From assembly GCA_020726505.1 (NCBI GenBank), contig JAHLEZ010000013.1:1-64000 (forward strand): a stretch of DNA of 64,000 bases, read 5' to 3'. Below are positions 11,251-22,481 of this stretch, piece after piece (the first letter of the stretch is position 1; every line of letters starts with the position of its first letter). The stretch is from Leptodontidium sp. MPI-SDFR-AT-0119 (Eukaryota > Ascomycota > Leotiomycetes > Helotiales > Leptodontidiaceae). The position numbers were made by a program, and so were the translations under genes. The notes beneath the pieces were generated by a model, which ran no database searches, had not been told where the DNA came from, and saw nothing but the letters and a program-made list of their open reading frames with translations.

Positions 11251-13339
11251 CTGTTCGCTACTTCCGGAAAACCCTATCGTCTACTAGCAAAGGGAGTTCT
11301 TTGAAGTCATCTAGCTTGAGTGGCCTGAGACTTTGTCCCTGTAATGAAAGGCACCCTCCTTATTCAAAGTCACCTTACAACAGATTTCGCTGTGCTAACT
11401 GTTTCTCTAGTGGGATTTGGAAGAAACAATTTGGTGATCGCATGTCATTCACTTCCAAGGCGGCCACAACACACCTGCAATGTCGATTGGACTCAGGTAG
11501 ATGGGACATACGGGCGGCATGGCGGTTTCATAAGTTTATTTGATAGCACAAGGACAAGTGTGGTGAATCATCAACTCAACGGAATTGGAGGGGAAATGGT
11601 ACCTGCTTTGATTTTGAGCTCTTCCTCTTTCAACGGTATGGTGGCTTATCTCGCTTGTGGACCACTTCTTCATGAGTTAACCTCCATACTTTGTATCTCT
11701 TCAAACAAAGTAGGCACTACCTGTGGGACTACCACTCCTAGCTGATCAGATTCTTAAAGGCAGCCTCAAAAAGTTTCCCCGCTCCCTAGAACGTGAACCT
11801 TTGGCTTCTAAAATTTGACCAACGTGAATCTCGCAATATCTAATAAAGCCTCGACCTATATCCTTATCCTATCCGAAGATCCAAAACAGCCATAATGCAA
11901 ATACCTCGCTGAAACTCAAATAACGATCGTCTCACTTCCAGAGTCGCATTCTTCATACCCCACAGATAGAATTGTGATTTATCGCTTCCATCATCCGGGC
12001 AAACCATCGCCGTCGCTAACGAGTATATATAACCAAACAGTCACATTCCTATCACAGCCGGCAGGCGACCACCCGGGTGGTTCAGGTCAAACCGGCTGTT
12101 CCTCCCTCCTCCCTTCCCCCAATCGTATACGAACACTAAACACGGCGGATCGATCGATCGAGAAAAACGTATTTAATTACGTTTGTAGATTCGAACCTCA
12201 CACGCATCCGAGTGTGGGCACCCAATTGAGTTTTGTTGTTTTGTTTTAGTGAAACCTTTTTTATTTTTATTTTTATTTATTTTTATTTATTTATTTTTTG
12301 CTTCGGTTAATTTTTTTCTAGGCGTTAGGGAAGAATTTTTGGGCGGAATAATAACAGGCGGTGGTGTTTTGTTAATGCTTTGGCTGTTGCGGGTTAGAAT
12401 GTCTAGAGCTTGCCTATCAGGCCAATCATGAAATATTGCACGCCTTTCCCCCCTTGGTTTGTTGATGCTTAAAGAAGTCTTGGGCGAGTTCCTCGATTTT
12501 CGATAGGATTCTCAGATGTCTCTGATCAACTCTATAACAATTTGGAAATGAGTATGCCTTCCAGCTCGGGGTGCTGCTCTGGGAAAGCCGCGAAATAAAT
12601 AACTCTCAACTCCTCCGGCGAGGTCATCCTGAAAGATGTCGGACTCGGAATCTCTGGCCAAGTAAGTATTCTCCGCTGCATTGGGCAATTAGCTGCTTAG
12701 GAGATACTACTAGGGTATTAATGGAAGAGAGAGAGAGAGAAAGAGAGAGAAAAAAAAGGACCGGGGGGGGGGGGGGGGGGGGGTGCAGTTGCAGGAATTG
12801 GGGACTACAAAATACAAAGACCCGGACAAAAATACCCCTCAAAATTTATTTTCCAGGGAGAATTCCTCTATTTGTTTGCAATTCACAGGAAAAAAGCTCC
12901 TTTCATTACCGAATTTTTCCCACTGAAATACAACCAGTAAAGTACAATCTCTCATGTTATTGAAGGCCTCTGGCGAACAGTTTAGATTGAAATTTCGCAT
13001 TATGTCCGCCATTTAAATAGCTAGTTTGTGAAACGGCAACTAATGAAAGCGCTCCCCAAAAGCCCCCGCTGAACCTTATTCATTGTGCTCTCCCAGGCCG
13101 CCAAATATTCCTTGAGAGGCAATTGTGTTCGAAAATCTAAATCGAAAGGTCTGGTGCTTGTTGGGGCGTTACTTTAACAGTGGTGATGCATTGCGCAGGA
13201 GTCGTCATGATAGCATGTATGTCGAAGCTTGAGGAGTCGAAGCCGGCTATCGTTTACCAGGCCTTCTCGGCAGGATCTCTAAAGAGAAGTCAGAATATGT
13301 GCAACGAAAGTGAAAAGGGTCCAATTGCGGTTCAGTTGT
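11251..13339. other. Gene-poor stretch between BTB paralogues E and F
   Basis: About 2.1 kb has no supportable gene. It contains a T/A-rich tract at 12252-12300, a (GATC)n-like run near 12150-12160, and the GA/poly-G microsatellite at 12727-12783. Frames such as 11344-11745 and 12571-12963 have repeat-driven composition. Confidence 0.55.
12727..12783. repeat. (GA)n purine tract followed by 21-nt poly-G
   Basis: Alternating GA with A-rich interruptions runs from about 12727 to 12758. It is followed by GGACC and then 21 consecutive G (12763-12783). The whole tract is purine on the plus strand and could form triplex or G-quadruplex structures. It is also a place where length errors in sequencing are expected. 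Confidence 0.9.
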
Positions 13340-14497
13340 TTAGGGCGAGAGATAAACATACCAAGGTAGATCTGCATCGTCGATGTGGACATTGAGAAAA
13401 TGGTCAAGAACGGCCTCGTCTCTGCCAACTACTTGACCTTGAAAAGCAAGCCGAGACTCATTGATTCTCATTAAGCCGTCAATCTCCCACTTGTCGCTGG
13501 CTTCCTTAAAAAATACATGGCCCTGGTCTTTCGTGACCAAGTAGAATAAATGTGGAAGACAAACGCGACCAAGCCTGTCTCTGCCTGAATCGTGGGCAAG
13601 TTGTACATAGTTAACAAACATTGATGATAGTGTTTCCAATTGTTCATCATGCTCCTCTCCAGGGCTACCGTGGGCACCGACACAATCTATAATCTTGCGA
13701 AGCACCCTGTTGGCCCTTTTCTCGATGGTATCGTAGGCCTTCTGCGCAATTGCTCTGATATTTTCGTCCTCGAGCATGCCAATTCGTTCCCCATCCAAAC
13801 TCCATGGATTTATGACACACATGATGTATTCCTTGAATAACACCTTGTTTCTCAGCTTGACTGCAACTGGTAGAACGCTTTCGGGTGACTCTTGGCATGC
13901 TCTTGCGAGACTCAGAGATGCGATGTTGTCCATGTGAAGGCCTTTGGATAGAGATGACAGAGCTAGAAGGTAGTCCGCGATCTCTGTCATCGTTTTCAAT
14001 TCCCCCCAATCAATCACTTTTTAGGGATCGTAATAGAAGATTCGGAGGAGCTTCTTTCTGAAATAAATCTTTCTCCCTTTCTGGCCACCCCTTCACTAGC
14101 CAGGCGTCCATACATTGGGGGACTGTATGTTGCCAGTTGATGTGCTATGAGACTAGCCAGGAGCTCTTCAAATGAAATGAGCTGGAAAATCTATTTCCTT
14201 ATCTTTCTTTAGAGACGTAAGAAGCCATCTTAATCCCCAGTCGTTGGGCTCTCCAAACGGAGCATCGATTTTCGCGACCCATTCGTACTTGAATCCAGCG
14301 CATGATGTTTGGTCCACGGTACCAGGGGAACCTAGGAATGCGTTGAAGAACTGTGACTTCATCTTCAAAATCTCGGAATGGACATGCATCTGCTGATTGA
14401 AGATGGTGAGGCGTACATCGGGCTTCTTTGGAAAGTAGGGGCTTTCGAAGATGATCGGGGATAGGAAGTTGTCTAGTATTGTTCTCTTGGCAACTGG
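13340..14497 (-). pseudogene. Decayed BTB/POZ-like paralogue F
   Basis: On the minus strand the open frame begins after a TAG at 14500-14498 with no in-frame ATG where the family has one, then reads KPDVRLTIFNQQMHVHS and MKSQFFNAFLGSP. The BTB half stops at 14168. The frame change near there leads to a degraded LLCAIYG equivalent. An in-frame TAA at 14023-14021 interrupts the alignment just before DWGELKTMTEIADYLLAL. From 14017 to 13340 the C-terminal half is open (225 codons), with KLRNKVLFKEYIMCVINPW and the signature HFLNVHIDDADLPW. The latter is cut short by a different tail, YVYLSP. Lost start, shift and stop point to a pseudogene. The long open C-terminal part leaves room for a shorter expressed product starting at 14017. 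Confidence 0.65.
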
Positions 14498-16316
14498 CTA
14501 TGCTAACTTGAGTGACGCGTTTGTCGCAGCCTGTCTGGTTGATTTTGCAACGGTGGGCTTGTTGGAGGAAATAGTTGGGACTAATAGTCCCGAGAAACTC
14601 ACTTTTGAGCGGACTTCAAAACTGCGGAATACACGTGGCTGGAGAGAACTCATATATTCCGGTATCAGACACCCCAGACACAAGCGGTCAAACTCGGAGA
14701 TCAAAAAATAAGAGCAAAATGAAGTGTGAAGCTCAACGTCATACTCGGTGAGAATCAAGGCAAGGGACGTAAAGTTTATCAGGAGCAGCGTGGCAGGATC
14801 ACGAGAAAACAAAGTAAACAGTCAAAAGAAGCGACAAAGAGAGAGGCTAATGTAGAACCACACAACGAAGCCATTTTCAACCCATTCCTTGGAGTTCTGG
14901 GGCACATTCGGGCTGTTGACGTTGGCACTGTCGTTGTGGACAGTGGCCCCCGTCTTGCCCTCCAAGTCCCCGGCGCTGACAACCTTCTCATCATTTTGAC
15001 ATTACTCTTTGCGCCATGTCTGATGTGAAGTGTTCCATAGCTCTTATATGCCCGTGTATCCTATCGTCGTATATCTAGTTCCAAATTTCCTTCATATGAT
15101 CTGTTCTTGGTCAGGATGTGCTTGCTACAAGAGCCACGCAGCAGTCAGTATCACTACTATTAGAGGGCAGAAGTCGATTACGCCTTAGTTGCATAAAAGA
15201 CGATTCTAATCAGTGTCTTGATATATTTCTTAAAGTCGATTCGGATGAACTTCTCAGTCTTCAGCTTAGCGCTTTTCGATCCTCAGGTTGGCAGCATTAG
15301 TACAGGTTAAAGGAGGGTCCCATGGCCATGAAAATCTCGGTTGGGTAAGAACATAAAATATTTCAACATTGTGAGTAACATGTCTGGGCCCCTGGGCCTT
15401 TTTAAATGACGCTACTGACCCATTGGTTAGCGCTGGGAATTTCTCGAGATTTTCTAAGTCATGGGCTTTCACTTCGACTGGAGAGACAGATTGTAGAGAA
15501 TCTATACCATATCTCAGGAACGGAGATCAAATTTTGGCACCCTCCATCCATGATGTGTTTAAGGCTTGAAGTGAAGACTATTCTCAAATAGATATTCCCT
15601 GGCATCACGTCAAACTAAACTAAGGATTTAGAGTAGAGAAAGATCGATACAAACCGTAAAATGGTCTGATAAACTAAACAACGATGGCCAGTAAAGTGTC
15701 TTAGAGTAAGAAAATAGGCTTCACGGTCATGAAAATTTCTAGTCAGGAGTTTCACTAGCTTCAGAAATTTAAATGCTTACAGTATCAAATTAGTAAGAAC
15801 TCATGCTATGAACGCCTTGAGGTGAAGGATGGAAGAACCATTGACGCATCGACATATGCTGCAACTTGCCACAATTCAGCAGAACGATATAACCGCTGTA
15901 GTTCACAAGTCTCGGAATGTAAAAAGCTTATTCTTGAGACCGTTCAAGAGTATGCAAACCACCATCTCACCGCTCCATTGAACAATGTCAACCTCAGCCC
16001 AGACACCAGTGCCCGTGTTGGTGAAGCAATGCAGCCCTAGAAACGAGCTCTGGAAAAAGAAGAGTGTAACCTCGTGTTGTCTCGGGTAATTTTGCTGGAC
16101 TCGATGAGGAGATAGGAGGAAGCGACAATGACTTGTTTCCGGGAGTGTCGTGATGTGTGCCTAGGCGATGAGCTGACAGACTTGAAATCAGCGGGAAGGT
16201 TCGCACGCTTGATATGTCCAGCACATCAAGGAACCGATTGGAAATGTCTACATTATGGCGCGCTAGAATCCAAAATACAAAGTTACACCCTATTTTGCGC
16301 AGAAAACATACCAGTT
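14498..16316. other. Gene-poor stretch between BTB paralogues F and G
   Basis: About 1.8 kb has no supportable coding region. Frames at 14726-15028 and 15822-16040 lack recognisable domains and splice context. Confidence 0.5.
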
Positions 16317-17425
16317 TCAGTAGTCAATTTGAGTAGTGTCCCAAGGAAGCACCTCATCGGGGATTGAGAAGCACAGGAACCGATCCTCAAAATCGCTTGC
16401 TCCAGCTGTCGCATTCTTGTTGAGACAGATTCGTTTTGAAGAAGTTCGCCGAGCACCTTTTGTATGGACAGATTATGATAAAAACCACCTCCATTAAAGC
16501 CGTCTACAGATTTCTTGCTGTTCCGGACGAACATTGGCCAAGGCATATTTCCCTTCATCTCAACGCAGTGGTAAGACTCAGCGGCAACGTTTTGTACAAG
16601 CTGTAGGCTCAATTTCCCCTCCTTCCTCGAGTAATGGAATCCGCTGGCGGCAATCCCAAACAGTTCTCTGGTGACCATCGAGATTTTGGAATCAACCATT
16701 TGGTATACGGTATCAGCCAGATTGAACAATTCGGGGTAGGAACTCTTCAGCTTTCTGTATGAGGGTTTTGTCCATGGACCAAGTGCAATAATAAAGGGTT
16801 CTCGGAATAACAGCTTGTGTCTAAGCTTGTAGGCAGAGACAAGAAGAGTGCATGGATCAGAGGCGATGGAATTGATAAAACCAGGGCTGTTGTAGATGGT
16901 ACCAGAGAGAGAGTAAGATACGATGGGAAGAGCACGGTAGTAGTCAGCTAGTTTTGTCATGGACTCGAGCTCGTTCGCATCAGCAAGATGGTATTCTTTG
17001 CTGAAGATGGCGGAAAGGAGGTTTGCGAATGCTTGTTGCTCTCGGGAGACCGATCCTTGGAAGGTAGACAAGTCCTCGTGTTTGCGCTTGAGATCGGAAG
17101 AGAGAACCCAGCCAAGATCCTTGTCTAACGTAGTGTACCAATCACTCTTAAAGAGAGTGAGGTTGAGGTTGGCTGGATGCCTCCTGATGGCTCTAGCATT
17201 GTCTCAAAGAAGGCTGAATTCATTTTGAGCATGCCCGAATAGACATGGAACTCTTGGTCGAAGACGAACATACGGATATCGGGCTTGTGTCTGGCGGTGG
17301 TGAAGATGATAGGTGAGCCTGAGGAACGTTAGCTGGTACCATGGAGAGAGAGACATCTCGGGGCAGTGAAGAATATACGTACCGCCAGAAGAGGTCTTCT
17401 GTTTCTTTGCTGGTGGAGGCGGCAT
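16317..17425 (-). CDS. BTB/POZ-like protein, paralogue G, with apparent late frameshift
   Basis: Exon 1 is 17425-17383 (MPPPPAKKQKTSSG). A 64-nt intron (17382-17319, GTACGT...CCTCAG) follows, and then one long exon. This intron is at a different place from that in paralogues B and C, and the B/C intron is absent. The BTB core is DIRMFVFDQEFHVYS plus MLKMNSAFFETML. It is followed by LLSAIFSKEYHL, KLADYYRALPIVSYSL and KLRHKLLFREPFIIALGPW. Around 16413-16425 the frame that fits the family changes by one base. After it comes FLCFSIPDEVLPWD and a stop at 16317. Read straight through, the protein loses this signature. A 42-nt intron (GTGCTC...AACAAG) would also restore the frame in phase 0, but it would remove LLQNE-like residues that paralogue C keeps, so a one-base loss is likelier. 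Confidence 0.65.
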
Positions 17426-18619
17426 GTTGGCGTTGATTCTGGTTCCGAAGTTGAAGCTGAAGCTGAGAGGTTGTGGGGGACTTGTCGACCTGAGGTTGAG
17501 GTGGATGGTGTTGTTGAAGGGGAAAGAAGTCGCTAGAAGTCGAAGGTTTATTAGGTTCTCAAAGCGCTAGCTTCGTAGCTAGCGTGATGTGGAGGAGTGT
17601 GATTTCCCAATTCGCTACCGGTGAATATGTGGGAGTATTATCACCTTTTGAAGCTGCTATCAACTTGCAGGTCAAAGATTGTCTCAAATTTGACAGAAAA
17701 TTTATGATACTGTGGAGGGAATGAAACCCAATAACTACAAAACAAGAAAGGTAGCACAGAGTAAGGTACGAAGGGAGTTCTAGACTTCAAGAGATCAAAA
17801 CAAGATCAATTCTAGAGATATACTATATCTGAGGGTAAGGAATTGACGGAGGAAGGCGGGGGAATGAGATCTATTAGGTAGAACATGATGATGTGTGCTT
17901 ATTGTTCCAACAAGGAAACATCCTGGAGTCCTTTTTACTATCATACATGGTATTGAAATTCAGCTTTCGTCGGGATAATTACAGGGTTCTTCTGGAGGAA
18001 TGATAACACCAACAGAAGAGACAAGACCTAGGACCCAAGGACCACAAAAGACTCAATGGTGTTCCCTGTTGAAAAATGAGGGCACTGAAAGGAACAGAAA
18101 TAGAAGCAAAGAATATCGCTAATATTTAACTGCTTCAACTTTCAAATTATTACTGTATTAGCTTGCTTACATTTTAAGTTAGGCTCGATTGAGTGGTGGT
18201 CCGGGCCGGTGTTTGTTGACATTCTCGCTTGGGTCGCAGGGTGTTCAGGGTATGCTCGCTTACGAGTTAGCCAGCGGTGCCCTAGCTTGACAGTGTAGAA
18301 AAAACCCCACTTCACCCCACCACTTGTCCAAACAAAAATAATTCTAGCGCAAGAAAGATGTCCACTTGAGCAATGATAACTACTTGAGGATGACACCAAG
18401 ACAGCTAGTGCTCGCTACCGGGATGAAAGTCGGCCAGCTCATAAAAGTGAAAAGTGAAAAGTGAAAAGTGAAAAGTGAAAAGTGAAAAGTGAAAAGTGAA
18501 AAGTGAAAAATAAAAAATAAAAAGAAGTAGGGAAAAAAAAGGAATTGTTAATACAAAAAGCTTCATTTCTGACACTTTTTGAAGACGGAATTCAAAACTT
18601 CAAAAAAGTAATCATCTTC
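17426..18619. other. Intergenic between BTB paralogue G and tRNA-Leu
   Basis: It includes the promoter side of paralogue G. No gene was found. The GTGAAAA tandem repeat (18447-18509) and an A-rich run lie near the tRNA end. Confidence 0.55.
18447..18509. repeat. Tandem heptamer GTGAAAA, nine copies
   Basis: Nine perfect head-to-tail copies of GTGAAAA are followed by degenerating ATAAAAA units. The perfection of all nine copies suggests recent slippage expansion. It lies about 110 bp from the 3' end of the tRNA gene, and no coding frame runs through it. Confidence 0.95.
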
Positions 18620-18739
18620 TGATGACGATGGGATTCGAACCCATGCTCTTTCGAACTAGTATTGATTGATTCTTATCACCCTAGGGAAAGGGATGAGAAG
18701 TTCCTGAAACTAGCGCCATAACCGCTCGGCCACGTCACC
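18620..18739 (-). tRNA. tRNA-Leu (anticodon CAG) with intron
   Basis: On the minus strand the acceptor stem GGTGACG (18739-18733) pairs with CGTCATC (18627-18621), with discriminator A at 18620. The D arm is GCCGAGCGGTTATGGC. The anticodon stem CTAGT/ACTAG encloses the loop TTCAGG with anticodon CAG, which reads CTG. About 41 nt of intron sit after position 37, the canonical place for nuclear tRNA introns. An extended variable arm (TTCGAAAGAGC) makes it type II, and the T arm is ATGGG-TTCGAAT-CCCAT. A run of six T at 18603-18608 follows the 3' end and is a plausible RNA polymerase III terminator. The mature tRNA is about 79 nt before CCA addition. Confidence 0.88.
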
Positions 18740-20029
18740 CATTCGAAGACTGATTGGCTGGCAACTCGCTATTTGACTATATAGCTGAATTAAAAAATTC
18801 CGAGTCTGACATGCACAGCTCAACCAATGACATCGTTCCGCTTATTCTGTTGCTGAACTACCTACAGAAAAAGTGCCCTAGGTGGTTGTTTTTGGAAGGG
18901 AGGAGGATTATCTTGAAAAATCGGTCAAAAGACTACCACATTGACAACAACAACATTCTTCGGTGCTCGTACCAGGGCATTATATCAATACAGAGTCATT
19001 GTGAAAATACAATGGCATCATAGCAGTACAAATGCGGACGAGGCATTTCAAGAATTAAAGGAGAATTGGCGCATATCAATTGATGATCAATTGGGCATGA
19101 AGATTACCTGTACCGCAGAAATATTTATTCCGAGGCTTTTACGAAGCATCAAATGAGAAGTGTCTGTTAATACGTGGTGGAGAATTCTAAAAGAACCAAG
19201 TGCGTCTAAAGAGAACAAAAAGGTAGGCAAAGACGGCGCTGCCGCTCTTGAGGAGGGCTCACAGGCACGAAAGCCTTAGATTAACCGACAATGTCAGATC
19301 CCCGAGTTACATCTGTTTTATATCGAAAGTTCATGGCAGAAGTTTGACAACGTCTATGATATATATATCTACAAAGTGGACAAAGCTGTCCAACATGTCT
19401 CCGTCCATTTCTCAGATCCTACCTTCTCGCCTCATACTTCTGCAGTATATGGGCGTCATGTAATCTACACTGACTGCACTGGACTTAGAGCAAACATGCC
19501 AAACAAACCATCATCTGCAGAGTCAGAGTCACCGGGCAGAATATGACATGATGCAAAGTCACAAAAATCCCTGCCCTCTACGCTAATCGAAACCTGGAGC
19601 TATCTCAACAACGCGTCTCGCCTCTAACTTTTAAACAGCCTCCTTGACAACCAAACCTCTCAGGACAGTGTGCGACATAGCTTGTACTGTACAATTGACA
19701 ATTGGGAAGCTGGACAAGTCTTGTTCCTGCAGGACTTCAAGCACAGGTAGGGGAGCAGCTGAAGGGAAGCAAAGACAAGGTGTTTCCGAGGAGGACAATC
19801 TTGGTCTCAGGTAGGAGTTCACTTCCAGTGGCAGATTGGACCTAAACTGACACCGTTCAGCAGGAGTTGGCTTTCCGCCGAGGGCTTTCTGGGAGCAGAA
19901 CGCCTTCGAGATCACGAACATCTGTCCCGGAAGATGGATGAGGCATGTTCCAACAGTCAGATCTTATCTTCAACTCGTGTTGAAGATCCGTATTGTGTGG
20001 GTGGGCGTTGGGAAACAGACGAATGAGAT
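18740..20029. other. Intergenic, no gene recognised
   Basis: Only short, overlapping frames are present, none with recognisable protein features. Confidence 0.5.
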
Positions 20030-20754
20030 GAGATATTCAAGGCGGATTTGGAGGAGATGGAGAAGCTTCCTGCGTTGAAGGAGTTGATTCTGTTTGTTAA
20101 TGGTAGACTGTGGAATGGGTCGTTGGGAGCGGTATTGGGAGATGATGTACGAGCACGTCCTCTGTCACGCAACGCCGAGAGAGATCATCAAGAGGTCCTG
20201 GATATATTGAAGGATCGACACGATTGTCACATCTCCAACGAAAGGTTGTCTTGAATGACGCTATGGAGCACCGCCGGACAAAAGCCAACTTCGACTATGA
20301 CAAGGCAAGACCAAAATGTTCAAGTGAAGATTGGAGACCAGCATGGGTCGTATTCGAACAAATTGGCAAGGCCTCGAGATCTGAGGTTTGGCTCGATGGA
20401 AAACCGGTTTTTGCTGATGGATCTTCGCATATCAAACGCATGACATTAGGCATTCATCAGGTGGATGTGTTTGAGCACTACGAAAGATACTTCTACCCAT
20501 GGATCGCTTCGATGGAGTTATAGTGTATGCAGATGGGGCGGGCTACGAGGATGGCGAGATGCTTACTTGAGGATCGTTGGTGGGTGTTCACAGATCTAAC
20601 AGATCTCACCTTCGATGGGAATGAGATGATGCTGGACTTGTTCACTTCCGGGGAAGCCATTAAGACTTTCAGAGGATGGTCAGCCCTGGTCAAAGAGCGT
20701 TATCTAGTCACACCTCGGAGGAGACGAGTTTCTCGACGGGGATTGCGCAGTTGA
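20030..20754 (+). pseudogene. Possible remnant of an unidentified coding sequence
   Basis: Short plus-strand frames follow one another in different registers (20048-20254, 20224-20523, 20527-20754), and each looks protein-like. The first has MEKLPALKELILFVNGRLW, a leucine-rich amphipathic style seen after 2EXR/F-box-type domains in fungal proteins. The second has WRPAWVVFEQIGK. No splice sites joining them into one frame were found. I cannot name the family. A degraded gene is the best reading, but chance frames are possible. Confidence 0.3.
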
Positions 20755-21294
20755 TGTGACTCTCCGAGCTGCGTTTTCAAAGCATGTTTGTGATAGTACA
20801 GTCTCCTAGTGGTATTAGAAGGGGAATTAGAATCCCAGGGAGCATCCACCTGTCAGAATTTTTGTATTATAGAAAGCACACACAAGAAGATCATACACCA
20901 ATGAATCCGAAGCTTTTCATCAGTGTCTGCTGTACGGCTGTATCCAACAGGATCTCGTTCCCCTCATGAAAGTGTTTGTGTGCCTATTCCAGATTCTAGA
21001 ATGATGTAGTGACGGTGAGCACTTAATCAAGGTATGCATTCAACTTCCCTGGTGTAACTCCCCCTCGCACATCTTCACAGATCGTCAAATGTTTCCATAC
21101 AGATTGGGAATCGATTTTGATATTGAGGCTCTGCAGAACTGTCAGTCTAAACCCCGGATATCCCATCTACCAAGCAAACATACCATTGAGGCCATCTCTC
21201 ACACGCCGACATGCCTCTAAATCGGACACATCGGCCAAGCAGACGCTGTAGCTTTTGGAAATGCAGGTATCTCCACCATCCCTTCACCACCCCT
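20755..21294. other. Intergenic, 3' side of the Y14 homologue
   Basis: No gene recognised. It includes the 3' UTR of the minus-strand RNA-binding gene. Confidence 0.5.
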
Positions 21295-21814
21295 TCACTC
21301 AACAACCTCATCCCTAGCACCCGGGCTACGACTCCGGCTTCTCGCTCTTCCCTTCGCAGGTGGTCGTCCTCCTCTGCCCTTGCCTGGTGGTGGTCGTACG
21401 AAGGCGAAATCAACCTCGATCGTCTGATCCAACAGCTTTGTATTGTGCGCACCATCAATCGCCTTGCGTGCCTCGTCCAGGGTTGGGTATTCGATCAGCG
21501 CGTATCCCTATTCCGATGCTTTGTTAGCCAGTTCCCTCCTTAGCCTTGTGGAGAGAGTATGCGCTGCGCACCTTGACATAACCCGTTCTGCGATCCAGGT
21601 TCAAGTGTAGGTTCTTGATCTCTCCAAACTCGGCGAACAAATCGTTCAGATCCTCCTCGCTGGCCTCTTCGTGGACGTTGGTGACGATGATGATCCAGCC
21701 TTCGATGGAGCGGACGGCGGTCGCGTTCGTATGGGTGGCCATTGACGCATTCTTGGTATCTTGCTTTAGGTCTGGGGAGAGCGGTGCGTCGACGTCCATC
21801 TCGGTATCTGCCAT
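21295..21814 (-). CDS. RNA-binding protein Y14/RBM8A homologue (exon junction complex)
   Basis: Exon 1 is 21814-21572 and exon 2 is 21507-21295, with a 64-nt intron (GTGCGC...GAATAG) in phase 0, giving 151 aa. One RRM covers residues about 38-115: [18 protein letters not shown] is strand 1 plus helix 1, and [20 protein letters not shown] holds the RNP1-like strand and helix 2. The order [14 protein letters not shown]...[26 protein letters not shown] is characteristic of Y14. The C-terminus is Arg/Gly/Pro/Ser-rich, as in this family. Y14 dimerises with Mago on spliced mRNA upstream of exon junctions and acts in nonsense-mediated decay. In Y14 the RRM surface mainly binds Mago rather than RNA. 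An upstream in-frame ATG at 21940 would add an unrelated Ser/Thr/Pro tail, so 21814 is preferred. Confidence 0.88.
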
Positions 21815-22481
21815 GATTGCGGTGTTGGATTGAGGGAGGAAGGAGTTGTTTGTTGTCGAGGTGAACGGCGTGGATGGAGTTGGTGGGGTTTCGAGGTTCG
21901 AAATGTTTGAGGAGCTGCAGGGAGCTTTTCGCGACGACAAAGTCTCTCAGCCTCATTCATCCCTCAACACTAACAAATTAACAATGCGCAAACGTCACAA
22001 CTATAGGATAGACAAACATCTTCAGTCTTTTGTTCATCTTTTATGTTTCAGTCTCTATTTATTCGAAAAGTGTATCTTCTCTTTCAATTCTTGCATTCAG
22101 TTCCTAGCCTTGCCTTGCCCTTCCCGTGCTTTCCCATCAGGTCAGATGGAGCTTAACCGCAGTGATGATATCCTGCATACAAGATCAGGCCGTTTACGTC
22201 AACAATCATGCTGCTAGCAAGTGCTAGGCTTGCTCTTACGATTTGCACTCGGACAAATAACCTATCAAAGATCAGTTTCCCGTTTTGCCGGTATTCCATT
22301 GGCTGCACAGGTCTGATGTGAGCACAAACATCTGCAAAAGGGTCCGGGAAGTATCCGTGAAGCCATTGAGGCGTAGCTCCTGATTGAGATCTTGATAAAG
22401 TTGTGTCCTACCCATCATCTAAAATTTTATGTCTACTCGGTTCCCCTTTCATGCTTATCTATAGGAATCTAGCTCCTCTCA
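21815..22481. promoter_or_regulatory. Divergent intergenic region, Y14 homologue and flavin monooxygenase
   Basis: This 667-bp space separates two divergently transcribed genes and should contain both promoters. No specific binding site was recognised. Confidence 0.4.

Noticed and set aside
12185..12215. GGTTCGAATC B-box-like sequence on the minus strand
   Set aside because: The flanking bases do not form a T stem and no A box or acceptor stem is present, so no tRNA.
12571..12963. 130-codon plus frame across the GA/poly-G tract
   Set aside because: Its length depends on the repeat, which codes for runs of Glu/Arg and Gly; not a gene.
21147..21458. Second minus frame overlapping the Y14 exon 2
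   Set aside because: It is an alternative frame of the same exon; the spliced Y14 frame has clear RRM sequence.
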